Of a stretch of DNA of 64,000 nucleotides, positions 32,793-43,387 are shown piece by piece. The stretch spans positions 62,001-126,000 of the forward strand of contig JAFEMH010002338.1 of the NCBI GenBank assembly GCA_022495995.1, in the 5' to 3' direction. This DNA is from Adenophora triphylla var. japonica. Taxonomy: Eukaryota; Streptophyta; Magnoliopsida; Asterales; Campanulaceae. The position numbers and the translations under genes were made by a program. Under the pieces are notes generated by a model. That model worked only from the letters and a program-made list of their open reading frames with translations, did not search any database and was not told the origin of the DNA. The stretch's first letter is position 1; the number at the start of each line of letters is the position of its first letter.

Positions 32793-34052
32793 AGCCCTCC
32801 TCTTCCCATTTTTCACACAACAAAAAGACCAACAACACACCATATTCAGTCCCAAGAACTCTCCAAGCTCTGCTGCGAAATTCCAAGAAGGTGAAGAAGA
32901 AAGCCAAGAAGCCATCTCCTCCTCCTTGAAGATCCCAAAGTTGGTCCTTCCACCTAGCTCAACCCAAAGGAGAAGAGGCCACCACCATTGGTAACCTCTC
33001 ACTCCCTTAACCTTACATTTTACTTGCTCTATGTGATTTTAAATTGCTCATTGCATTCATATATTGTCATTATCTTGCTTGGGACTTGGTAGTTATCATT
33101 AAAGATCATATCTTTATCATACCCCCCTTCCCCCTTTGCATGAAATAGGTATCACTTGCCATTAAAAATGTAATCTTTGAATCAAAAGGTGCATCCTTTA
33201 CACCTAAAACCCCCCCTTTTTACAATAAAGATATCATCTTTATGCATCATTTGCTCATAAAAATGCAATATTTACATCCAAAATGCATCATTTGCATATA
33301 AAAATCATGTCTTTATAATAAAGGGGCATCCTTTACACCTAAAACCCATTTACATGCATCCTTTGCATTAAAAATCATCACTTTGCATGAACTTAGCATC
33401 CTTTGCTTTCAAAAATGAAATCTTTGTGCATCCTTTCCATAATGAATACTATTTTCCTCATAAAAATGCATCCTTTGCATAAAGATCATTTCTTTACATA
33501 AATAGCATCCTTTGCAAATCAAATGCATCCTTTGCAACCCAAAATGTCATCTTTTCACTAAAAATGTCATTTTTACATGCATTCCCCCATGTCCCCATTA
33601 GCAACCTTGGAACGGACCGGTGTAAAGATCCTATCTTTACATCGTTTCTTCCATTAAAGGTTCCATAATCTCTTTAGAAAGGGATAACTTTGAACCCTAT
33701 ATCTCCGATTATCACTTAAGACGAGCATGAAGCATCCGTATAAGCTCAATCGTCTTAAGGTGTAGGATTGATGGGCTAAGGACATTCCTTCCTAAAGAAC
33801 CTCATTTTGGACTATAAAAGAGAGTCCTTCTCTCGATCACGCAAGTCCCGAGGTTAAAAAGCGATGATCACAAGTCCAAGGTGAGGACGGGATCAAAATC
33901 CCGAATACATAAAATCCAAGAAATCCCGAGCGACAACCAATAAATGGTTTGTACGTCCGGAAGACAACTTGGGACATTCCCTCCCCTTTTTATTCAAACA
34001 CATGCACACAAGAAAGCACACAAGCAAGCACGATAAACGGAATCTAGGGAGA

Positions 34053-34123
34053 CTTGCTACGGCAAGGCACCTTGGGTGAACGACGATCCGTTCTTCCCAA
34101 GGGGTAACTTAACCTTCGAACCC
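34053..34123 (+). other. R/U5 double hairpin (solo LTR D)
   Basis: Hairpin 1 is CTTGCTACGGCAAG (34053-34066). Hairpin 2 pairs CCTTGGG (34070-34076) with CCCAAGG (34096-34102), followed by AACCTTCGAACCC. Confidence 0.62.
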
Positions 34124-35219
34124 ATAAATCCTTTTTTTTCAAAGTTTTGAGGAAATCAAAATGGCGTGGCGACTCCATTTTTCAAATTAAACCGGATGTC
34201 TTCAAACTCGCGTGAATCCACAAAATTTGGGCACACATTCACACCAGGTACGGTTGCTGCTTGGTACTGGTGGCATTGGGTTAAGCTTGGTGGAATCATT
34301 TCCTTCCCTGATTCGATGTCTTGGGTCAAAGGAGTATTGATGAGGTCAAGCTTTTCTTGCATCTGTTTCACTTGCTCCATCAATATTGCCATATGGGGGT
34401 CAACGGGGACTCTCGAGTTACTGGGAATCGCAACAGGACTTGTTTCAGCAGAGGGAGCCATAGTAGCAGACTGGTGAAACTGACGGCTGGATTCATTAAG
34501 TCCGGTAGGTGACAGCTGAAAACTTGAATCATCCTTTGGCAACTTGCAGGTATTGCTGAAACTGGGGAACAGGCGGGGTGAAGCCCAATCCGTTCTGAGG
34601 AGCTGAGGGCGATGGAGCCCTGATGAGCTGGGATGTTGGAAAGGACTGAGGAGGAGGAGTAGTCCTTGGCAAGGGATCGTATGTGGATGGAGGAAGGTAT
34701 TGGCTGTAGGATGGAGGATATTGGTTATAGGATGAAGGGACTGAAATCACTGTTTCTGGAGTCTCATCTTCTACCATGACCAGAGAACCATTTGACTCAA
34801 TTGTTACCTGAATTCCATGACGACGGAGTGCGTCGATAAGCATGGCCTGCTGTTCCTCATGAACCTTATGGGCATTTTCCAAAGCTAGGACTAACTCTTC
34901 CTTCCTAACCATCTGATTTCCTGCACCCTCACTGTTTTCTGTCAAATCTGCCATTCTGACTCTCTGAGCTGACAAAACTGACGATTCTGCCGAACTGTCT
35001 GATCCTAAGGTTTTCTGCACTGAAAAGCCGTTGACCCGGTATTCTCGCCCACTTCTTTCTCGCTGCGGGAAAGGGATAGGCAAAGTTTAGACTCGGGGAT
35101 AGGTAAGGTTTAGACTTGAAGGTAAGTGTTTGGGCTGAAGGCTCAAGTAACATGCACTTATCGCTTGAAATTTTGCTTAAAACACATTTTCTCCTAATCC
35201 TAATTGATCGGAAAAGATG

Positions 35220-35860
35220 AGACCTTGAAAGGTCAAGATTGAAAATTGGGGATCGGACCGAGGAGGTCTCGACTAGGGATTTGACCATGAAAGGTCGAGA
35301 TGGGAAAATCGGAGATCGGACCGAGGAGGTCTCGATTAGGGACTTGACCATGAAAGGTCGAGATAGGAAAATAGGAGATCGGACCGAGGAGGTCTCGATT
35401 AAGGATTTGACCATGAAAGGTCGAGATGGGAAAATTGGAAATCGGACCGAGGAGGTCTCGATTAGGGGTTTGACCATGAAAGGTCGAGATAGGAAAATAG
35501 GAGATCGGACCGAGGAGGTCTCGATTAAGGATTTGACCATGAAAGGTCGAGATGGGAAAATTGGAAATCGGACCGAGGAGGTCTCGATTAGGGGTTTGAC
35601 CATGAAAGGTCGAGATGAAAAATTGGAGATCGGACCGAGGAGGTCTCGATTAGAGATTTGACCATGAAAGGTCAAGATGGAAAATCGGAGATCGGACCGA
35701 GGAGGTCTCAATTAGAGATTTGACCATGAAAGGTCAAGATAGGAAAAAATCGAAGATCGGACCGAGGAGGTCTCGATTAGGAATATGACCATGAAAGGTC
35801 AAGATAGGAAAAAATCAGAGATCGGACCGAGGAGGTCTCGATTAGGGATTCCAGAGACAG
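35220..35860. repeat. Tandem array of about 62-bp units in the leader of C, about 10 copies
   Basis: Each unit has two small inverted repeats, GACCGAGGAGGTC and GACCATGAAAGGTC, with the same GACC/GGTC arms. It lies between the small leader ORF and gag. Open frames on both strands (for example 35239-35661, +) are products of the repeat length being close to a multiple of three; I do not call a protein. Confidence 0.88.
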
Positions 35861-35918
35861 GACCATGCAATTATGATAATTGTTCAAGTTTACTTAAAAC
35901 AGTGTCTTTTATTTATTT

Positions 35919-36065
35919 CTATTTGGTTGGAAAAGGGGTTTTGCCCTTCTTTTTCGCAACTACTCTAGATCCTGGATCAGTGGGTTCCGTCACTACGTCT
36001 ATAAGCCCCTCGTATTCCACCTGTATTTCGACCTCCCAGGGTGGACAGCCCCGGGCGAGGGTCAT
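35919..36065 (-). CDS. Conserved 48-codon small ORF in the leader of element C
   Basis: ATG at 36065 to TAG at 35919 on the minus strand. It starts MTLARGCPPW, continues EVEIQVEYEGLIDVVTEPTD, and ends in a Lys-rich tail KKKGKTPFPTK. Element B keeps the middle block exactly and the same stop position (20181) although flanking leader DNA differs more. It lies upstream of gag, about 1.36 kb from the PBS. I do not recognise the protein. It could be a regulatory upstream ORF, a spliced leader exon of gag, or a conserved RNA element that happens to be open. Confidence 0.45.
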   Translation of the reverse strand: MTLARGCPPWEVEIQVEYEGLIDVVTEPTDPGSRVVAKKKGKTPFPTK

Positions 36066-37423
36066 ATAGGGCATGCGGATCCCACCGACCGAGAGAGAAG
36101 AACGCTCCTAACGGGTCTAGCGGTTCATAGGAACTTTTAACGCACGAGCGATGCGAATTATGGTCAAGGCAATACCGGGAAAGTCTCGTCTTTCAGCCTT
36201 GATAGAATTTCGGCAGAATTTCGCTTGCGCGATTGACGTTTTAACTTTTCGATATTGTCCGAAAAGATAATAGGCATGGGTCGGGCGGTAAAAGCCGGAG
36301 GACACAGTGTCACATTGAACTTCGTTGCATACGCCGTGCGTGAGTCAAAATCGAAGTCAATGCCGGGTCAAGATCTTGCCAATTTTTTCCTTGTCGGAAT
36401 TTTGGCAGAGGTTCGCTTGAGCGAAAGATCTTTTGGATTTTCTTGGCAAGGACTCGGTCTCGACTCTTACGCATTTCGTGCGGGTCAAGGTCGAAGTCAA
36501 TGTCGGAGTCAAGATTCTACCGATTTTTTCCTTGTCGGAATTTCGGTAAAGTTTCGCTTGAGCGAAAGATCTTGACTTCCGTTATGAGCTAAGGCTTGAC
36601 CTTTACGGGGATATGCAACTGGGCTATATAACATGGACTAGACCAAAAACCAACCAAAAGTCACGGTTTTTTTGAAACGTGTGACACGGACTGTGCATTG
36701 GTCGACACTGGCTGCCATGGGGAGTTTGGGGTGATTCCGTGCGCGCCCGGGAGCATCGTAAAATTTGTCCGCGATCAGCACCAAAACCACCCCGGGTTTA
36801 AAGGGACGTGCGTGCAAAGTGTACAGGATATATAAGGTGCGCGTAGTGTGCGATCTCCTAAAAATGTTCCTTTTTGAGTTAAAACAGAGATTTTCATAAA
36901 TGTGTTTTAAAGGAATGATTTTTGGGACGGGGGAAAATGCAACAGATAAGGCACGTAAATTTTCTGGGAGCCCCAGTCAGTCTTGGAACTGAATAGCCCC
37001 AAGCTGCCAAGGCTGCCAGATTAACCTCAATTTTTCCTGGCAGAATTGCCACTGAGGCCGTCCGGTCAGAATCCAAGGAGGATTGAGCCGTACGACTGCA
37101 TGGATCAATTTTCCAGGTTCCACTCCTTTGCTATTTCAGGTTGTTTCCTGTTCAAAGTATGCACAAATCCCAAGATGCAAATGATGCAATGCAAGGCAAA
37201 GAAAGCAAGCATGATTCATGGAATCCGCGATGGGAGTCTAACCCGCTCAAAGGGAAAAGCTTTCTTTTATTTTTTTTTCAAAAAGTGATACCGGTACGTG
37301 GGATTGTTAAACCACCGTTTATCCCAAGCCCCGGGTTAGGGAGCGATACAGGAAGGTTAGTGGTTTCCACCTATATACCGGGTATTGTTTATTTTAAAAA
37401 TGGAAGCTTTTCTCCTTTGGGAT
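36066..37423 (-). other. 5' leader of element C
   Basis: No gene. It has diverged repeats with TTCCTTGTCGGAATTT and GAGCGAAAGATCTT words (36385-36575), a GTGCGCGTAGTGTGC word (36837) shared with B, and a conserved block 37286-37395 (GTGATACCGGTACGTGGGAT and GTGGTTTCCAC) next to the PBS. Confidence 0.5.
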
Positions 37424-37442
37424 GTCCCCAGCGGAGTCGCCA
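37424..37442 (-). other. Primer binding site of element C
   Basis: On the minus strand the LTR ends CACATTCACA, three bases follow, then TGGCGACTCCGCTGGGGAC, identical to B's PBS. Confidence 0.8.
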
Positions 37443-37445
37443 AAC

Positions 37446-39083
37446 TGTGAATGTGTGCCCAAAATTTGGATTCACGCGAGTTTGAAAACATCCGGTTTAA
37501 TTTGAAAAACGGAGTCGCCACGCCATTTTGATTTCCTCAAAACTTTGAAAAAAAGGTTTTTTTATGGGTTCGGAGGTTAAGTTACCCCTTGGGAAAAACG
37601 GATCGTCGTTCACCCAAGGTGCCTTGCCGTAGCAAGTCTCCCAAGATTCCATTTATCGTGCTTGCTTGCGTGCTTTCTTGTGTGCATGTGTTTGAAAAAG
37701 AGGGGGGGGGGAATGTCCCAAGTTGTCTTCCGGACGTACAAACCATTTATTGGTTGTCGCTCGGGATTTCTTGGATTTTATGTATTCGGGATTTTGATCC
37801 CGTCCTCATCTTGAACTTGTGATCATCGCTTTTTTTTTAACCTCGGGACTTGCGTGATCGAGAGAAGGACTCTCTTTTATAGTCCAAAATGAGGTTCTTT
37901 AGGAAGAAATGTCCTTAGCCCATCAATCCTACACCTTAAGACGATCGAGCTCATATAGTTGCTTCATGCTCGTCTTAAGTGATAATCGGAGATATAGGGT
38001 TCAAGGTTATCCCTTTCTAAAGAGATTGCACCTTTAATGGAAGAAACGATGTAAAGATAGGATCTTTACACCGGTCCATTCCGAAGGTTGCTAATGGGGA
38101 CATGGGGGGGGAAATGCATGTAAAAATGACATTTTTAGTGAAAAGATGACATTTTGGGTTGCAAAGGATGCTTTTGGTTTGCAAAGGATGTTTTTTGATG
38201 TAAAAAAGTGACTTTTTAATGCAAATGATGCACCTTTAATATAAAAAAGAGATTTTAATGCAAAGGATGCTAATTTGAATGCAAAGGATGCTACTTTTAT
38301 ATGCAAGGGAATGATTTTAATGCATGAAAATGGGTTTTTGGGTGCAAAGGATGCATCTTTAATGTGAAAAGAGATTTTGAGTGCAAAGTATGCAATTTTT
38401 ATGCAAAGAAATGATTTTTAGTGCAAAGGATACAACTTTATGTAAAAAAATGGCATTTTAACGAAAAGATGACATTTTTATGTACATAGATACTATCTAA
38501 ATTGCAGATAGACATCAGATTATAGCATGATGGGGGTTAAAATCAGATTACAAACTAAACAGATGAAGATTCTGCAAACTGGCCTAAGTTGTCGTGTGAC
38601 ATAGGTTGCCTATGTCGCGTGACATAGGTTGCCTATGTCGCGTGACATACTTAGCCACTTGCAGAGTCTTCAACAGCTGGGATCTACAGAGGTAACAAGG
38701 CATTAATATAGCCAAGTTACTTCACAAATAGATCTCAGAGAGCAAGTATTTCAATAGTGAACACTTCAAGAGGGTGTGGATATGAGGGATCCACACTCAT
38801 CTTGAGTGTTCATGCAAGAAACAATGCCAAGCCGGAGCTTTTACATGAAATGGTACGCAATCAGATGTGGATCTAGGCAATATGATACTAAAGCATGCAA
38901 CTTTAATCAGGATATATCATTATTAACACATTTAGCATATAGATCTCATGTATAATGAAGATAGGGAAAGGAAAAGGGTAGAAAATCGTTACCCTTGAAG
39001 ACCACGACTTCCTATATCAAGTTAGATATAGGAGCCTTCAAACAGCAACCTCCGGGGACTGAGATCAAGCCTTGGTTCAATGA
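37446..39083 (-). repeat. 5' LTR of element C, truncated
   Basis: It runs from TGTGAATGTGTGCCC (the LTR 3' end on the minus strand) to about 39083, where similarity with 23156-23640 stops within TTCAATGAG. The distal 560 bp with the TATA box and U3 palindromes are missing, so this LTR cannot start transcripts. Three palindrome copies remain at 38588-38603, 38611-38626 and 38634-38649; they show the empty site of B. Confidence 0.85.
37567..37636 (-). other. R/U5 double hairpin (element C)
   Basis: On the minus strand: CTTGCTACGGCAAG (37636-37623), then CCTTGGG with CCCAAGG (37619-37613 and 37593-37587), then AACCTCCGAACCC. Confidence 0.62.
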
Positions 39084-39929
39084 GGATTTTCTAAATTTTT
39101 GAAATCTTTTCACAAACATGGCAAAATCATCATCATCCATCTCGATGAGTGATGAGGTTGATATGGAAGAATCTGCGGTTTGATTGGATGTAGATGGTTT
39201 CTCCTCTTGTTCCACTACGGACATAGAAAGCGATTTAGTTTTCCCTTCAACCTCTTCAATATGATTTAATTTAAGTTCATAGACTCTAAGGTTTGCATAC
39301 AAGTTACTTAACGACCAAGTATTCAAAACTTTTGAGTCTTCTAGAGAGGTAGCCTTATTAACCCATCTAGAACCTAAAGCAGATAGGAAAGTCATAGTGA
39401 TTTCCTTATCGGTTAAAGTTTTGCCAAGAGATCTACAAGCATTAACTACCTCAACATAGCGGTCGTAGGTTTGACGTAAGGTTTCATTGGGTTTTCTGTT
39501 GAAGTTGTTGTAGAATCTTTCAACAGCATATAATTTGCTTTCCTTGCATTCGTCATCACCTTCGAGGTAGCTCTCGATGGCATCCCACATCTGCTTTGCG
39601 GTTTTGAGGTACATCACTTTCTGAAGAGTTGAAACGGGGAGGGTTCCAGAAATGATATGCCTTGCTTTGCTGTCTAAGGCAACTAATCTCTTCTCTTCAT
39701 CCGACCACTCCTCTTTTGGCTTTTTGACCTCTGGAGTTTCTGCACTGGTGGTTGCATCAGTGTTGGCCTTCATTGGAATCCATGGCCCATTGACTACATA
39801 CTCCACCAGCATCTCATCAATTGTTTCCAAGTGAATGAGCATTCTGCACTTCCAGATGTCGAAGTGGTCTTCGTCCAAGATTGGAATGTGTGAATAGTTA
39901 ACAGTAGTCATTGTCTTTGAGTTTGCCAT
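39012..39929 (-). pseudogene. Copia gag (UBN2-type), 3' truncated and fused to LTR sequence
   Basis: The frame starts MANSKTMTTVNYSHIPILDE and contains the gag-polypeptide/UBN2 signature: FDIWKCRMLIHLE near the N-terminus, then KQMWDAIESYLEGDDE, LRQTYDRYVEVVNACRSLGK and LTDKEITMTFLSALGSRW. Its last about 25 codons (39084-39012) come from element C's LTR, so the open frame is a chimera created by the junction. No zinc knuckle remains. Gag would build the particle and bind RNA. Confidence 0.8.
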
Positions 39930-39984
39930 ATTGAATCGGCACACAAGCTGTTAAGCTTGAAAAACAGTGGTTTTAAAATGTGTT

Positions 39985-39997
39985 GGCTCTGATACCA
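39985..39997 (-). other. Copia primer binding site
   Basis: TGGTATCAGAGCC on the minus strand, complementary to the 3' end of initiator methionine tRNA, two bases inside the LTR end at 40000. Confidence 0.85.
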
Positions 39998-39999
39998 CT

Positions 40000-41440
40000 T
40001 GTTGATTCCAAAGGTGGCAACAAGGGTGAAAATACAGCTAGAGGGGGGGGGGTAAATAGTTGTTTAAAATTTTCGCCCTCGATTTAAAACTAATCCTCTA
40101 TACTTACAAAACCTCTTGCAGTGTATAAGAAACTGCAAGTGGAGTTATAAAATGCACAACTGAATAATAAAGTTACAAAGCGGTTTTGAGAGAGGCGGTT
40201 TGTAAAGCGGTTTAGGTAAAGCGGTTTTGACAAGTGCAGTTTTACAAACAAGTGTAGTTTTGACAATGTTAACTCCAAACACTATTTCACAATAATGGAT
40301 ATATAAATAAAGATCAAACAGAGAGAAAAGTAGATAATCAGTAAGCACAAGAAATATAAATGCAGAAAGTAAGAACACAATATTTGGAGTGGTTCAATCG
40401 ATAAACGATCTACGTCCACTACCAAGATGGTTAGTCTTGAATTTTCAAGAGTGATTTTACTATGAGTATGAGAGATTACAAGTTACAAAGATAAATACTC
40501 AAATCTAAAATCTATTCTATGAAGATCAAATACTAAGACTATAACCAGTGTATCTCAAGTGATTAATCTATGTGATTAAACAAGTGAGGTGTGTGTGTGA
40601 GAACAAGATCAAGGCTCTTTAAATCTATGAGATGTAGAGCACAATGATTCTTGAAGTGTTAAGGCTTGGTTTCTGGGCTGGGGAATATTTCTTGAAGGTT
40701 GAAGATGAAGATTCAAAGGACTTATGAATTTCTGGGCAGAGCTTTAACTTCTTATGAACTCACAGCAATTTCTCAAGTTTCAAGCAATCTTCAAATGAAG
40801 AAGGTTGGGGGTATTTATACCCAAGCATCAGGAATATAGCCGTTGGACACAGCTGTTGTAAGGACAGTCCTTGATGCAATCCCATTGGTCCACAACAACT
40901 ACTTTTGTCCTTTGGAACTGTTGATGCAGGTAAAGCTGATAAGACCTCAGCTGCAATCAAGGTGGTTAGGACATCTGTCACCTTTAAGATCCTTGCAGAT
41001 CTTGTCTGAAAAGTAGTCACGTGACAAGATATGGTGGTTGACATTTGATATTGCTGACGTGGATTCCAACGGTCAAAGGAGTTCACTTCTCACTTTAAGT
41101 AGCCAATCATTGGGGCGGTTCTGGTGATGAGCGGTTTGACAAAAAGCGGTTCCACCAGAAGAGGAATTCTTTAAGTGCGGTTTGAGTATGAAACTGCAAG
41201 GCAGTTGCATGAAGCGGTTCAAAGGGGTTTGCACTTAGGGGTTCAGAGAAGCGGTTTCAGACAAATTCTCACCAGGCGGTTTCATGAGTGGTTCAGTCTA
41301 GGCGGTTTTAATGGGGTGGTCTGAAACTCTGAACAGCAATCCTCAGATCCAATGAGTCTTGTGCCAGTCTTCAAGCCTAAATTTAACCTATACTATAAAA
41401 TGGACTTAGCTAAAAAATTGATGTCTAAGCTTCATTACAT
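40000..41440 (-). repeat. Copia LTR with dispersed GCGGTT motifs
   Basis: It begins (as + strand) TGTTGATTCC at 40000. A TATA box TATAAATACCC lies on the minus strand near 40820-40809. At least 14 GCGGTT or GGCGGTT words cluster in 40180-40235 and 41113-41320. The far end is unclear. Confidence 0.55.
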
Positions 41441-41484
41441 AGGGTCCTAAAGTCCTTAAAATAAATAGGAGGTTATGGTATCAA

Positions 41485-43387
41485 TCAAATCTTATACAAA
41501 ATCGGAGGGTTAAAACATATGCATACCCAACATTCTTCAATATCATCATCGTAACTTATGATCGGTAGGGTATCTAGCTTACGCCAAAATGCATGAACTT
41601 TATCAAGTGGGATGGGCGAGTTGAATTGCATGAACTGTGCAAGCTCATGTGGACAAGGGAGTCCGCATGCCGATCTCACCGCACACCCACACAATAATGG
41701 ATCTCGGCTACCATCATATAGAGAATCCAGTGAGTTGAAAATCAAATCCAATGCATTTATAGACACCATGCCTCTAACCTCACTCCATAGAGATGACTTG
41801 AATTTGTGTTGAACCACAGTCCTGCTTTTCTCAAATGAGGCAATGATTGCAATATGGGAGCATTCGATGAGTTTATGAATCTGTTTCCAACATGTCTCAA
41901 ATGCTCCCTGGCTCGATCCAAGTTGTTTCTTCAATAAGGCATGTTGACTCTCCACCCTAACATAGGTTACATAATTTATTAGCATATAATTAACAAAACA
42001 TCAAAACATATGACACAAACATAAAGTTCCCCCGATATACCTGTTTGTAGTCAAGTTGTCAAAGTGCATAACATGGTCTGTCCAACACGAGACAAATCTT
42101 TCTTTATAAGGCATAATCCACTGGTTCATGACATAATTGACCACATCGGGATATTGACTGAAATCTTCTGATAATCGCCGTAAATAGTCATCAAACGATG
42201 CCTCTGTATCAGCTTTGACCATTACATTCCAATGAAGAATGAACGCCTCCCAAATCTCTTGCATATCAAACATTTTCTTTCATTTTGCTAGAATATTCCT
42301 ATTGATATGCTATCGACAGAGCAAATGAGTAGTCGTTGGGGACGTCTCACGAATTGCATTCATCAAGGCAAGCTCCCTATCGGTCACGATAACATTAGGA
42401 AGACTTGATTGATCCATCAAAGATTTCAGCACTTCGCATGCCCACGTGTAATTTCCTTCTTTCTCAGCCTCTAGGTATACAACAGCAATTAAGAAGGTCA
42501 TTTTGGTTGAAGTCATGCCCACAATCTCAAGCAAAGGTAAGTTGTACCTATTTGTCTTGTAAGTGCAATCCATGAACAAGACATATGGAAATGCCTTCAT
42601 AAATTCAATGCTTTTCGGATGAGCAAAGAATATCTCCTTAATAACATTTGTATTCTCGCATTGCTGATATTCGAAGTGATAAGCATGATCGGTCAATTTA
42701 AACATGAGCTGTTGGATTTGAGAACGACCCGCATGCTCATTTACCTTGTTCTTCACTCGCGCATTATAAATAGTCCGTATTATGGACTTGTTTCCCGAAA
42801 ATTTCTCTTTTAATCCATGTAAAATATCCTTCGGCCGGCTATTTGCATGTGACAATTCTATCACGTACTCCTCCTCTGATTTCAGTAATCTACCGGCATA
42901 AGAGTGACCCAACATGGATTCGCAAATCGGATGATTGTGAAAGCCACAAACCACTTTTAATTGCCATTCACCATCAACCGTGACTTGTCTGGCGTTCAAC
43001 TGAAACTTACAACCGCATTTCTTTGTCCCGCTCTCTCTATTTTTTTCCGAATCCCAATATTTCAAGGTTGGCAGTTCCTTGAGAGGACAGAGAGATTGGT
43101 TTTTCCTTGTATTTCCCCCGGCGATCACAAACAAGCGTCATTCGAGGAGCGGAATTACGGCTCCCGTTATCCGACCGACCGACTACGATGACAAACCCAT
43201 GCTCTTCCCCCTTTTTACGCACCCATTCAAACATTATTTTTCGGTCTCGAAAAAATAAGGGCATTGTGAATTCTGGGGTGTAGTCTCGCAAAACGCTTTC
43301 AAAATCAACCGAGACATAGTTGTTGTCACCCAGGGAATATTGCAACAATTCAATAAAACAATAAGGGAGATGTAAGCAGATAAACAA
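41485..43387 (-). pseudogene. MULE-type transposase pseudogene (H)
   Basis: On the minus strand the N-terminal part (43387-43037) has PLFFRDRKIMFEWVRKKGEE; a frameshift near 43090 joins the main part (43134-42310) with KCGCKFQLNA, the MULE core VLFMDCTYKTNRYNLPLLEI and VIVTDRELALMNAI. TAG (42312-42310) replaces the Trp codon in a CRWH-type motif, and TGA (42282-42280) follows in the same frame. A GT-AG intron of 84 bp (42040-41957) precedes the last exon, with a SWIM-type zinc finger CGCAVRSACGLPCPHEL. Catalytic DDE residues are partly visible (DCTY, DRE). Terminal inverted repeats were not found, so it may be a domesticated-type gene or a decayed transposon. Confidence 0.85.

Larger units (their letters stand above)
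32480..34243 (+). mobile_element. Solo LTR D (family of element C)
   Basis: Starts TGTAAGTACCCAAATCTGG and ends GGGCACACATTCACA, both as in C's LTRs, and is flanked by CCAGG on each side (32475-32479 and 34244-34248). No internal sequence remains. It contains a TATA box (32784-32792), a Lys-rich minus-strand shadow frame, repeated GCATCCTTTGCA words (33180-33560), the R/U5 hairpins (34053-34123) and the U5 box (34161-34175). A solo LTR with a duplication indicates unequal recombination after insertion. Confidence 0.92.
31814..35083 (-). pseudogene. Gag of element C, lacking the capsid core and split by solo LTR D
   Basis: The N-terminal part (35083-34529) begins in the frame VQKTLGSDSSAESS, followed by MVRKEELVLALENAHKVHEE and a Pro/Tyr/Ser-rich stretch. 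A one-base shift at about 34540 leads into 34542-34249. Solo LTR D with its CCAGG duplication then interrupts. The C-terminal part (32404-31814) has two CX2HX4HX4C knuckles, CLFHQYPGHDTDDC and CEYHKHYGHVTDKC, each preceded by a PLDNWKPKNP or PLENYKPRNP module. The central retrotransposon-gag domain is not found. A stop lies just before residue 1 of the C-terminal piece. This would not make a normal capsid. Confidence 0.7.
4197..39083 (-). mobile_element. Element C: non-autonomous Tat/Ogre-like element, host of nested insertions
   Basis: Read on the minus strand: truncated 5' LTR (39083-37446), PBS (37442-37424), leader with a small ORF and a tandem array, decayed gag (35083-31814), a stretch with no pol, an antisense plant-mobile-domain gene (25840-28281, + strand), stem-loop arrays (24485-25440) and a 3' LTR (24200 leftwards). 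The 3' LTR is split: its 23156-24200 part continues at 4511-4197 beyond element B, and its remainder is presumably left of element A. Protease, RT, RNase H and integrase are all absent from 28282-31813, so C needs enzymes in trans. Solo LTR D lies in its gag. Confidence 0.75.
39084..41440 (-). mobile_element. Copia-type retrotransposon fragment G
   Basis: On the minus strand: an LTR ending at 40000, a PBS TGGTATCAGAGCC (initiator-Met tRNA type), and a gag cut off at 39084 by element C's LTR. Protease, integrase and RT are missing. The outer end of the LTR is not resolved; 41440 is an estimate. Confidence 0.7.

Noticed and set aside
35239..35661. 140-codon frame with a repeated RTEEVSIRDLTMKGRD peptide, and the 260-codon frame on the other strand (34929-35711)
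   Set aside because: Both are translations of the 62-bp array with GACC/GGTC hairpins; no domain and no reason to prefer one strand.
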